A program made the position numbers and the translations under genes. Below, one piece after another: positions 8,679 to 16,175 of a stretch of DNA of 39,261 bases. The notes below the pieces were generated by a model. It was not told where the DNA came from, made no database searches, and saw nothing but the letters and a program-made list of their open reading frames with translations. The stretch covers positions 36,181 through 75,441 of the forward strand of contig NZ_JAGQBX010000008.1 in assembly GCF_024345855.1 (NCBI RefSeq). Direction: 5' to 3'. The stretch comes from Synechococcus sp. GreenBA-s. GTDB lineage: Bacteria > Cyanobacteriota > Cyanobacteriia > PCC-6307 > Cyanobiaceae. Every line of letters starts with the position of its first letter. Within the stretch, counting starts at the first letter, position 1.

Positions 8679-9656
8679 ATGAGCGGATTGGGGGTGCAGC
8701 GGCTGAGCCGCCGGCTGGCTGGGCGGGTGTTGCTCGAAGACCTGAACCTGGAGGTCGCCCCGGGGGAGGTGCTGGCCCTGCTGGGCCCCAGTGGCTGCGG
8801 CAAGACCACCACCCTGCGGCTGTTGGCGGGCCTCGACCCGGTGAGCGGCGGCCAGATCCTGCTCAACGGCCGGGAGATCACGGCGGAGCCCGCGGGAACC
8901 CGCCAGGTGGCGATGGTGTTCCAGAGCTATGCCCTCTACCCCCACCTCACGGTGGTGGGCAACCTGGAGCTGGGGCTGGAGGTGCGGGGCATGCCCGCGG
9001 CCCAGCGCCGCGAGCGCATCGCCGCGGTGATCGCGCTGCTGCAACTGCAGGGGCTCGAGCAGCGCCGGCCGGCCCAGCTCTCGGGCGGGCAACGGCAGCG
9101 GGTGGCCCTGGCCCGGGCCCTGCTGCGCCAGCCGCAGCTGATGCTGCTGGATGAGCCGATGAGCAACCTCGATGCCCAGCTGCGCGATGCCCTGCGGCCC
9201 GAGCTGAGGGAGCTGCTGCGGGGCGGCGGCCATCCGGCCATCTACGTGACCCACGACCAGCAGGAGGCCCTAGGGCTGGCCGATCGGATTGCGGTGCTGC
9301 ACCAGGGGCGCCTGCAGCAGGTCGGCACCCCCCACGCGCTCTATCACGACCCCGCCAACCGCTTCGTGGCGAGCTTCCTCGGACGCCCCGCCATCAATCT
9401 TCTGGCGCCCGAGGCCGGTCGCCAGCTGGCCCTGCGGCCCGAGCACCTGCAGATGGTGAGCCAGGACGGGCTGCCGGTGCGGCTGCTGCGGCGCGAGTGG
9501 CTGGGGGCCCAGCAGCGCTTGTGGCTGGAGAGCAGTCGGGGGCCCCTCACGCTGGTCTGCGGCGCGGATGAGCCCCTGCCGGAGCCGCTGCAGGTGCGCT
9601 GGCGCGCCGATCGGGAACTGTGGTTCGAGGCCAGCTCCGGAGAGCGCTGCCGCTGA
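8679..9656 (+). CDS. Carbohydrate ABC transporter ATP-binding protein (MalK/UgpC-like)
   Basis: Cytoplasmic ATPase of 325 residues energising the importer. In order: Walker A GPSGCGKTTT, Q-loop VFQSYALYPH, signature LSGGQRQRVALARAL, Walker B LMLLDEPMSNLD, and switch histidine in YVTHDQQEA. The C-terminal regulatory part is short and keeps the LALRPEHL motif of the TOBE-like domain, so it is smaller than typical MalK. ATG 8679 is chosen because GGAGG at 8669-8673 lies five bases upstream; a GTG at 8667 is less likely. It is the last gene of the set; the next gene begins after 122 bases with its own likely promoter. Confidence 0.93.
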   Translation: MSGLGVQRLSRRLAGRVLLEDLNLEVAPGEVLALLGPSGCGKTTTLRLLAGLDPVSGGQILLNGREITAEPAGTRQVAMVFQSYALYPHLTVVGNLELGLEVRGMPAAQRRERIAAVIALLQLQGLEQRRPAQLSGGQRQRVALARALLRQPQLMLLDEPMSNLDAQLRDALRPELRELLRGGGHPAIYVTHDQQEALGLADRIAVLHQGRLQQVGTPHALYHDPANRFVASFLGRPAINLLAPEAGRQLALRPEHLQMVSQDGLPVRLLRREWLGAQQRLWLESSRGPLTLVCGADEPLPEPLQVRWRADRELWFEASSGERCR

Positions 9657-9723
9657 GGCCGCTGGGATCCCCTGGGGCCTCCCCGGGTTGGTTGAACCAT
9701 CCAAACGAGGGTGATCTCCTGTT

Positions 9724-9732
9724 TGATACGAT
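9724..9732 (+). promoter_or_regulatory. Possible extended -10 promoter of rpmB
   Basis: TGATACGAT fits the extended -10 pattern TGnTAnnnT and lies 46 bases before the rpmB start in a locally AT-richer segment. A weak TTGAAC is about 25 bases further upstream, too far for a normal -35. Confidence 0.35.
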
Positions 9733-9778
9733 CGCCCAGTAGGCCACGGCCTGCAATGTTTTTCTTCGGTTGAAGGTC

Positions 9779-10015
9779 ATGTCCCGGGTCTGCCAACTCA
9801 CCGGCAAGCGCGCCAACAACGGCATGGCCGTCAGCCACTCCCACGTGCGCACCAAGAAGCTCCAGCAGGTGAACCTGCAGGAGCGTCGCCTGTGGTGGGC
9901 CGAGGGCAACCGCTTCGTCAAGCTGCGCGTCTCCACCCGCGCCCTCAAGACCATCCAGAAGAAGGGTCTGGGCGCCTACGCCAAGGAACTCGGCGTCAAC
10001 CTGGCCAAGATCTGA
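9779..10015 (+). CDS. rpmB: 50S ribosomal protein L28
   Basis: Basic 78-residue protein of the large ribosomal subunit. The N-terminus [14 protein letters not shown] and the downstream SHSHVRTKK are diagnostic of L28. The length equals the usual bacterial and plastid form. ATG 9779 is preceded by AAGG at 9773-9776 as a ribosome-binding site; a TTG nine bases upstream is not needed. It is monocistronic or shares a transcript with the peroxiredoxin gene 49 bases downstream. Confidence 0.97.
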   Translation: MSRVCQLTGKRANNGMAVSHSHVRTKKLQQVNLQERRLWWAEGNRFVKLRVSTRALKTIQKKGLGAYAKELGVNLAKI

Positions 10016-10064
10016 GCCAGTCGGCGCCGGCCTCCCCGGCCCCAGACCCCTCAGACGTTTTCCC

Positions 10065-10679
10065 ATGCAGCGCCGCCAGTTCCTCGGCGGCCTCACCCTG
10101 GCATCCCTGGGCCTGCTGGCGTACGCGCCGCAGGCCCTTGCCCTTGGTGGGGTCCTGCCCGATCTCGACCAGCCCGCCCCGGCCTTCGACCTCGACGGGG
10201 TGGTGCCGGAGGGCAGCCCCCTGGCCCCCCAGGCCGGTGCTGCGAAGCCCCAGACCGGCGGCGTGCGTGAGGCCCGGCTCGCCCTTGGCGATTTCGCCGG
10301 CCAGTGGCTGGTGCTCTATTTCTATCCACGCGATTTCACCGGCGGCTGCACCCTCGAGGCCCGCGGCTTCCAGAGGGATCTCGAACGCTTCCGCAGCCGC
10401 GGTGCCGCCGTGGTGGGCATCAGCGCCGACGACCCTGACTCCCACGCCTCCTTCTGCGGCAGCGAGGATCTCGCCTTCCCCCTGCTCTCGGATCCCGCTG
10501 GCGCGGTGAGCCAGCGCTACGGCTCCTGGATCGCCCCCTTCTCCCAGCGCCACACCTTCCTGATCGATCCCGACGGCGTGCTGCGGGCCCGCTGGGTGGC
10601 GGTGCGGCCCACCGGCCACAGCCAGGAGGTGCTCAGCGAACTGGAGCGGCTTCAGGCGAGCCGGGCGTCGCTCGGCTGA
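10065..10679 (+). CDS. Exported PrxQ/BCP-type peroxiredoxin
   Basis: Thiol peroxidase reducing hydrogen peroxide and organic hydroperoxides, 204 residues. The N-terminus has a twin-arginine-like signal (RRQFLGG then a hydrophobic run ending in ALA), so it is probably exported to the periplasm or thylakoid lumen. The peroxidatic cysteine is Cys95 in YPRDFTGGC. The cysteine five residues later that many PrxQ proteins use is absent (Arg100). Cys131 (SFCGSED) is 36 residues from Cys95, which fits the PrxQ subgroup whose resolving cysteine is in helix alpha-3. A proline-rich insert lies at about 47-66. The 3' end overlaps the convergent peptidase gene by 28 bases. Confidence 0.88.
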   Translation: MQRRQFLGGLTLASLGLLAYAPQALALGGVLPDLDQPAPAFDLDGVVPEGSPLAPQAGAAKPQTGGVREARLALGDFAGQWLVLYFYPRDFTGGCTLEARGFQRDLERFRSRGAAVVGISADDPDSHASFCGSEDLAFPLLSDPAGAVSQRYGSWIAPFSQRHTFLIDPDGVLRARWVAVRPTGHSQEVLSELERLQASRASLG

Positions 10680-11263
10680 GCGGGGGCAGCCCCTGCCGGT
10701 GCCGGGCGGAAGCGCATCCACCAGCCGCTGGCCGGACCCTCCACCTGCCAGCGCGGCAGCCAGTGGTGCCAGCTGTAGGCCACGGCATGGCCGCCACTGC
10801 CCACCTGCACGTAACCACCGTTGCGGTTGTCGAGTTCGCCGTAGGGATCGTTGAACACGCCGAAACCCTGCCTGTAGCCCACCGCCAGGATCCAGTGGCC
10901 GCCCCCCCGCGGCGCCGAGGAGGGGCCATGGTGTAGAAAGCCGGCCGCCGCCGGAAAGCCCCGGTCCAGCTCCTCCAGCAGCTGCTCCTGGGTGCCATCG
11001 CTGCGGAAGCTGGCGGTCACGCCGTAATCAGCGCAGGCGGCGATCTGCGCCTCGGGGGAGGTGGTGTCGCCATAGCGCTGCACGGTGCGCAGATAGGCGT
11101 CGTCGGCGTTGGGACCGCGCAGCGCCTGGGGCCGCAGGTATTTCACCGCCATGGCACAGGTGGAGGAGAAGCACATGCGCAGGGCCTGGCCCGGCAGCTG
11201 GCTGTCGGTCTGCACGTAGTACTGCCGCACCGGCAGCACCAGGCTCTGGGTGGAGAGAGTCAT
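10652..11263 (-). CDS. C39-like cysteine peptidase family protein
   Basis: A 203-residue protein resembling the peptidase C39-like (papain-fold) family. The likely catalytic cysteine is Cys31 or Cys36 in MCFSSTCAMAV. The histidine is His123 in GGGHWILAVGY, and Asp139 in FNDPYGE completes the triad pattern. I see no signal peptide, so it is probably cytosolic or exported by another route. ATG 11263 was chosen; an upstream in-frame extension to 11335 lacks conserved features. Substrate and role are unknown. Its last 28 bases overlap the 3' end of the peroxiredoxin gene on the opposite strand. It lies 91 bases downstream of the dehydrogenase gene. Confidence 0.75.
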   Translation of the reverse strand: MTLSTQSLVLPVRQYYVQTDSQLPGQALRMCFSSTCAMAVKYLRPQALRGPNADDAYLRTVQRYGDTTSPEAQIAACADYGVTASFRSDGTQEQLLEELDRGFPAAAGFLHHGPSSAPRGGGHWILAVGYRQGFGVFNDPYGELDNRNGGYVQVGSGGHAVAYSWHHWLPRWQVEGPASGWWMRFRPAPAGAAPAQPSDARLA

Positions 11264-11353
11264 GGGCACCCTGGGTTCCGCCCCTGTTAGCACCCCTGGC
11301 CCATCCGTGACAGAGGGGGGCGACACATACCGCAACTGGCGGTGACACCCCCA

Positions 11354-12379
11354 TCAGGGCCAGCCGGCTAGAACCACCTTGCCCACGCTGGTTTGGCTCT
11401 CCATCAGGGCGTGGGCCCGGCGCAGGTTGTCCGCCGTGATCGGGCCCAGCTCACGTCCAACGGTGCTGCGGATGGTCCCGCTCTCCACCAGGTCCGCCAC
11501 CCGCGCCAGCAGGGCCCCCTGTTGGGCCATGTCCGGAGTGTGAAACAGGGAGCGGGTGAACATCAGCTCCCAGTGCAGCGAGAGGCTTTTCTTCTTCAAG
11601 GCCAGCACGTTGAGGGCCTCGGGGGCCGGATCGTCGATCAGGGCCAGGGCACCCTGGGGGGCCAGCAGCTCCACCAGCTGGGGGAAGTGCTGGTCGGTGT
11701 GGGTGAGGCTGATCACCCGCTGCACCGCCGCCAGGCCGAGCGCCGCGAGCTGGGGGGCCAGGCTCTGGTGGTGGTCGATCACGTGGTCGCAGCCGAGCTC
11801 CCGCAGCCAGGCCTGGCTCTCGGGCCGTGACGCCGTGCCCACCAGGGTGAGGCCGGTGAGCCGCCGGGCCAGCTGCACCAGGATCGAGCCCACACCGCCG
11901 GCGGCCCCCACCACCAGCAGGGCCTCGCCCCGGTGTGCCTCGGGCCCCTGGGCGAGCCGCAGGCGATCGAACAGCAGTTCCCAGGCCGTGATCGCCGTGA
12001 GCGGCAGGGCCGCCGCCTCGGCCGCCGAGAGCGACGCCGGCCGCCGCGCCACCAGCCGCTCATCCACCAGCTGCAGCTCGGCATTGCAGCCCGGCCGGTC
12101 CAGGGCCCCGGCATACCAGACGCGATCGCCCACCTGGAAGCCCTGCACCGCCGGGCCCACGGCCTCCACCGTGCCGGCCGCATCCCAGCCCAGCACCTTC
12201 CACTCCCCAGGCGCAGGCGTGTCGCGGCGCCGCACCTTCGTGTCGACCGGGTTCACGGCGATCGCCTCCACCCGCACCAGCAGATCGCGGGGTCCCGGCG
12301 TGGGGTCGGGCAGCTCGATGGCGAGCAGGCAGAGGGGATCCTCCACGGACCGCGACTGCTGGTAGCCGATGGCGCGCAT
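11354..12379 (-). CDS. Zinc-type alcohol dehydrogenase / quinone oxidoreductase family protein
   Basis: A 341-residue medium-chain dehydrogenase/reductase. The GroES-like catalytic domain spans about 1-130 (VNPVDTKVRRRD, GWDAAGTVEAVG). The Rossmann domain carries the nucleotide motif VVGAAGGVGSILVQLA. The structural and catalytic zinc cysteines are missing, which points to a zinc-independent quinone/enone reductase of the kind often labelled zinc-binding alcohol dehydrogenase. The C-terminal SVGKVVL segment is typical. The gene starts three bases after the csaB stop codon, so both are probably in one transcript, with no obvious functional link. The substrate cannot be read from sequence. Confidence 0.88.
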   Translation of the reverse strand: MRAIGYQQSRSVEDPLCLLAIELPDPTPGPRDLLVRVEAIAVNPVDTKVRRRDTPAPGEWKVLGWDAAGTVEAVGPAVQGFQVGDRVWYAGALDRPGCNAELQLVDERLVARRPASLSAAEAAALPLTAITAWELLFDRLRLAQGPEAHRGEALLVVGAAGGVGSILVQLARRLTGLTLVGTASRPESQAWLRELGCDHVIDHHQSLAPQLAALGLAAVQRVISLTHTDQHFPQLVELLAPQGALALIDDPAPEALNVLALKKKSLSLHWELMFTRSLFHTPDMAQQGALLARVADLVESGTIRSTVGRELGPITADNLRRAHALMESQTSVGKVVLAGWP

Positions 12380-12382
12380 GGG

Positions 12383-13456
12383 TCAGACCGTGAGCAGGGT
12401 GAGCAGGTCGCGGTGCACCGCCGTGGCGGCCCGCTGGGCGGCCACGGCGGTGGCCGCAAGGGGGCGATCGAGGCAGGTGGCCCAGCTGGCCGCCAGCTCC
12501 TCGGCGCTGGGCGGGGGATCGGCCAGGTCGCGGCAGGGAGCATCGATCCCTGCGGCTGCGGCGCCCACCTTGGGGTCGTAGCTCAGGGCCGCCACCGGCG
12601 CCCCCGCCAGGGCCGCCAGGATCAGGCCGTGCAGCCGCATGGCCACCACCAGGCCGGCGCTCTGGAACACCGCCATGGCCTCGCTGGGCTGGTGGGCCTC
12701 CACCTGGCGGCTGTGGCGGGCCAGCGCCTCACCCACCAGGCCCTCCGCCAGCAGGCGGGCGTAGAGGCCGGTGTCCTGCTCCCGGTGGAACGGCAGCCAG
12801 ATCACCTGCCGCTGCCCCTGCTCCGCCAGCAGTTCCAGGGCCCGCAGGTAGGGCCGCCAGGCCGCGCCGGTGAGCAGGGGTGTGGGCCGCCAGCAGACCA
12901 CGATCGGTCCGCCGGCCCCCAGCCACGGCTGCGGCTCCAGCGACCACACCGGGTCACTCCCCACCGGTGCCCGCCGCCCTAAACGCTGGGCCAGCTGGGC
13001 CGACTCGGGGTCGCGCCAGGTGATGCCCTGGGCCAGGGGCAGCAGGGCCCGCACCAGGGCGCGGCTGCGGCGGCGCTTCAGGGGGCCCAGCCCCTGGCCC
13101 CAGAGCAGCACGGGCTTACCCCGCAGACGGGCCGAGGCGATCAGGGCCGCGTAATAGAGGAGGCTGCGGAAGCTGGTGGCGTCCTGGAGCAGGCTGCCGC
13201 CGCCGAACACCAGGGCCCCGCAGCCGGCCAGGACCGCCAGCACAGCCCGCGGACTGCGGCGATCCACCGTGGCTACGCCGAAGCGCTCTCGCACCTCCAC
13301 CTGGTCGTGGGCGGTCACCAGGGGCGTGAGCTGGGGCGGCAGCTGGTGCAGCAGGGCCGTAAGCAGGGCGTCATCGCCCAGGTTGTGCTCGCCGTAGTAA
13401 CCGCAGAGCAGCACGGGTCGAGGCCCGTCGTCCCGGAGGTCCCCAACCCCTGCCAA
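12383..13456 (-). CDS. csaB: Polysaccharide pyruvyl transferase CsaB
   Basis: Predicted to transfer a pyruvyl ketal from phosphoenolpyruvate to a cell-wall or S-layer-anchoring polysaccharide. The 357-residue protein shows the family hallmarks: CGYYGEHNLGDDALL at the N-terminus, ALVFGGGSLLQD near 85, PVLLWGQGLGPL near 115-125, and RLHGLILAALAGAPVAALSYDPK in the C-terminal half with the histidine of the sialyltransferase-like fold. TTG 13456 is the longest plausible start; GTG 13414 would begin directly at the conserved core. It sits between a secreted-protein gene and the dehydrogenase, all in one direction with small gaps. Its presence suggests a pyruvylated surface glycan. Confidence 0.88.
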   Translation of the reverse strand: MAGVGDLRDDGPRPVLLCGYYGEHNLGDDALLTALLHQLPPQLTPLVTAHDQVEVRERFGVATVDRRSPRAVLAVLAGCGALVFGGGSLLQDATSFRSLLYYAALIASARLRGKPVLLWGQGLGPLKRRRSRALVRALLPLAQGITWRDPESAQLAQRLGRRAPVGSDPVWSLEPQPWLGAGGPIVVCWRPTPLLTGAAWRPYLRALELLAEQGQRQVIWLPFHREQDTGLYARLLAEGLVGEALARHSRQVEAHQPSEAMAVFQSAGLVVAMRLHGLILAALAGAPVAALSYDPKVGAAAAGIDAPCRDLADPPPSAEELAASWATCLDRPLAATAVAAQRAATAVHRDLLTLLTV

Positions 13457-13481
13457 AGCGTCGCTGCCGCACCGGGCGAGC

Positions 13482-14297
13482 CTACGGCTGCTGCGGAGCG
13501 GCGCAGGGCAGGGGGTGACGCGTGGCCGGATCCTCCGACCACGCCAGGTAGGCGCTGCCGCCGACCGGACGGGTCAGCGGCCGGGCGGGCGGAACGCTGG
13601 GGTTGCTGGGATAGCGGCGGCCATCGAAGGGCAGCAGGGCGTAGAAGCCGTGGGCGGCATCCAGCCGCACGCGGCTGATCAGGTCGCTCCAGCCGTGGTG
13701 GCGACCCTCGGCCACGATCAGGGGATCCCGGAACAGGCTCATCCGGCTCACCAGCTCCAGATCCCCCTGGCGTTCGCGGAAGATCAGCAGCGGACAGCCG
13801 CCTGTGCCGCACTCCAGCGGGCCCAGCAGCGTCGCCACGACTTCCGGCCGGCCATCCCCGTTGAGGTCGACGCGGTTGTAGGCATAGCGCGTCTCCCGCC
13901 CGGGCAGACGGGCCGCGAGGCAGCCCCGCTCGATCAGGCGGCCCTGGGCCTGCCGCCATTCCAGCGAGCCCGGATCGGGGCCGTGGCCCTGGCCATCGTC
14001 CACCCGCACCGGATACAGGACCCGGCGCAGGGCCGCCTCCAAACGCCGATCGGGTCTGGCCAGCGGCGGCACGGTGCGCCGCACGATCGGGGCCGGCGTG
14101 GACTGGGGCGTGGACTGCGGCGTGGCCGTGGGAGGCGGGGGCCCAGCCAGGGCCTGCGGTCCGGCCAGGGCGGGCAGGGCCAGCAGCCCGGCGAGGAGCC
14201 CGCCAAGGGGCCGGGCTCGTCCACCCCGACGGCCCGTCCGGGCCGGGCCAGGACGGCCTGGGCCCTGGTGCAGCAAGGCGTGGTGGCAGCTGAGCAT
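13482..14297 (-). CDS. Secreted protein with FG-GAP/VCBS-like segment, function unknown
   Basis: About 271 residues. From ATG 14297 there is a basic region (RTGRRGGRARP), a hydrophobic signal helix and an ALA/AGP cleavage area. A Pro/Thr/Ser linker with a TPQS repeat follows. The mature part contains VDLNGDGRPEVV, a calcium-binding-like loop found in FG-GAP/VCBS repeat proteins, and a nearby GPLECGTGGCPLLIF with two close cysteines. Such segments usually mediate surface or periplasmic binding; here only one loop is visible, so no propeller can be claimed. It lies 25 bases upstream of csaB on the same strand and may share its transcript. Confidence 0.7.
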   Translation of the reverse strand: MLSCHHALLHQGPGRPGPARTGRRGGRARPLGGLLAGLLALPALAGPQALAGPPPPTATPQSTPQSTPAPIVRRTVPPLARPDRRLEAALRRVLYPVRVDDGQGHGPDPGSLEWRQAQGRLIERGCLAARLPGRETRYAYNRVDLNGDGRPEVVATLLGPLECGTGGCPLLIFRERQGDLELVSRMSLFRDPLIVAEGRHHGWSDLISRVRLDAAHGFYALLPFDGRRYPSNPSVPPARPLTRPVGGSAYLAWSEDPATRHPLPCAAPQQP

Positions 14298-14394
14298 GGC
14301 CCCGGCGCCAGCGAAGGCGGCGCAGATGGTGCATCCCCGTAGTAGCGCCGATTCCTGGCCGCGACCCCAGGAGCCGGTGGGCAGGGATGACGCC

Positions 14395-16092
14395 TCAGGA
14401 GAGCAACGGCATCGCCGCGGGGGCTCCGGCCAGGGCAATGCCCTCCCGCTGCAGCCGTGTGATCAGCCGGGCCAGCAGTTCCCGCTGGCAGGCCCACTGG
14501 CGGCCGGTGCGGGTGGTGAGCATCACGCTCACCTCAATGCCGAGCGGCCCCACGCCGTTGACGCCCCGCAGCAGCGGTGGGGCCATCTGTTCGAGGCTCC
14601 AGAGCGGATCACTGGCGAACAGCTCCAGCTCCGCGCCAATCACCGCAAGGGCACCGGGCAGGTCGGCGTTGGTCACCGCCAGGGGCAGCACCACATCGAT
14701 GCCGGAGCGGATCTTGGTGTGGTTCACCAGGCGCTGGCAGCTGCTGTTCTGCACCACCACAACCCGCTGGTCCGCGGCCCGCAGCACGGTCACCAGCAGG
14801 CCCACATCCACCACATCGCCCTCAAGGCGATCGATCTCCACCCAGTCGCCCACGGCGTAGTGGTCGTCGATGAGCACCACCAGCCCCGCCACGAAATCCC
14901 GCAGCAGGCCCTGGAAGGCGATCGCCAGGCCGCCCAGCAGGGCACCACCGGCGAGCACGGCGTTGAAAGAGAGCTCGCTGATGCCGGGAATGTCGGCCAG
15001 CACCAGGATCACCAGCACGGCGATGCAGCCGAGGTCGATCAGCCGCTGGCTGGCCTGCACCAGGTTGCGGTAGCGCTGGTCGCGCCGGGCCCGCTCCTCG
15101 ATCGGCACCCGCAGGCTGCTCACCCACTGCCGCAGCACGAAGGCCGCCAGCAGCCGCAGCAGGAAGGCCACCAGGCCCAACAGCAGCAGCTTGAACAACA
15201 CGGCGATGGGCTGCATCAGGAGGGCCATCCCCAGCGGGATCTGGCCGGGGACGGCCGTGACCCCCAGGGCGAGCATCATCACCAGCTGCACCAGCACCGC
15301 CAGGAACAGCAGCCGGCCGAGCAGCATCAGCAGCTGCGGCCGCAGCCCCTGCAGATCGGCGGCCGTCTGGGCGCCCCGCTGTCGGGCCCGCAGCCGGCTG
15401 CGCAGCTGCGACCAGCCCCAGAAACTGAGGCCCAGCGTTAGGGCCAGGAACAGCTCCACCGCCACCGCGGCCCGAAGACGGATCGCCAGCTGATCGGGCT
15501 GCATGGTGAGCCGGGCGTGGCGCAGCCGCCGCTGCAGCAGCACGCGCCAGCGGGCGGCCAGGGCCGACGGCGTCTGACCGTGCAGCTGGGCATCCGCGGC
15601 CGTCACGGTGAGCAGCGGCAGTGCTTCCGGGCGCCCCTTGAGGCGGGCCTCCAGCACCGGCGGCCCCTGGTCCGCCTGGGCGACGACCAGCGTGAGGTCC
15701 TGGGGCGTGCCGAGCACGTTCCAGGGATCACCCGTGCAGAGCCGATCCGGCCCCCCGAGCACAAGGGTCTCCAGCAGAGACTCGGCCACGGTCTCGCCGC
15801 CGCTGCAGAGGGTCTGGGGCCTGTAGAGCAGGCTCAGGTTGCCCTCGATCACCGTGGCCCGCCGCCGGGCATCGGGACTGTCCTGCCCGGGGCCGACCAC
15901 CGGCGAGGCCACGCTGATGGCCGGAATCCCCAGGATCCGCACCGGTGCCACGTCGTAACTGCCGGCGAGGCGTTCCGGCGGCTCCGCCTGGGCTTCGGGT
16001 ACCGACGCCGGCGCGCCCGCCCTGGCCGCCGGCAGCAGCAGGCAGCTGAGGGCAAGCAGAAGGGCCAGGAACCACGGCCTGCGCATCGGCAT
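14395..16092 (-). CDS. Mechanosensitive ion channel, MscS family, with N-terminal periplasmic domain
   Basis: About 565 residues from ATG 16092. A signal peptide (MRRPWFLALLLALSCLLLP) is followed by a periplasmic domain of roughly 175 residues with two cysteines. Four to five transmembrane helices come next, at about 210-390. The MscS pore and beta domain are clear: GGLAIAFQGLLRDFVAGLVVL, then DDHYAVGDWVEI and VVVVQNSSC. MscS proteins release solutes on hypo-osmotic shock. The large N-terminal part resembles that of extended cyanobacterial MscS paralogues. The same frame stays open upstream to 16788 inside the next gene, but the signal peptide fixes the start. Gaps to its neighbours on the same strand are 97 and 83 bases. 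Confidence 0.88.
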   Translation of the reverse strand: MPMRRPWFLALLLALSCLLLPAARAGAPASVPEAQAEPPERLAGSYDVAPVRILGIPAISVASPVVGPGQDSPDARRRATVIEGNLSLLYRPQTLCSGGETVAESLLETLVLGGPDRLCTGDPWNVLGTPQDLTLVVAQADQGPPVLEARLKGRPEALPLLTVTAADAQLHGQTPSALAARWRVLLQRRLRHARLTMQPDQLAIRLRAAVAVELFLALTLGLSFWGWSQLRSRLRARQRGAQTAADLQGLRPQLLMLLGRLLFLAVLVQLVMMLALGVTAVPGQIPLGMALLMQPIAVLFKLLLLGLVAFLLRLLAAFVLRQWVSSLRVPIEERARRDQRYRNLVQASQRLIDLGCIAVLVILVLADIPGISELSFNAVLAGGALLGGLAIAFQGLLRDFVAGLVVLIDDHYAVGDWVEIDRLEGDVVDVGLLVTVLRAADQRVVVVQNSSCQRLVNHTKIRSGIDVVLPLAVTNADLPGALAVIGAELELFASDPLWSLEQMAPPLLRGVNGVGPLGIEVSVMLTTRTGRQWACQRELLARLITRLQREGIALAGAPAAMPLLS

Positions 16093-16175
16093 CGGCGAAA
16101 CGATCAGCGGAACGGGCTGCGGGCACTCTGGTCGGCGTCGGCCCCCACCGATCGCGCCCCGGGTCCGGTCGCGGC

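Noticed and set aside
9655-9681. Short inverted repeat after the ABC ATPase gene (GAGGCC/GGCCTC)
   Set aside because: Only six base pairs with a long loop and no T-run; expected by chance in GC-rich DNA.
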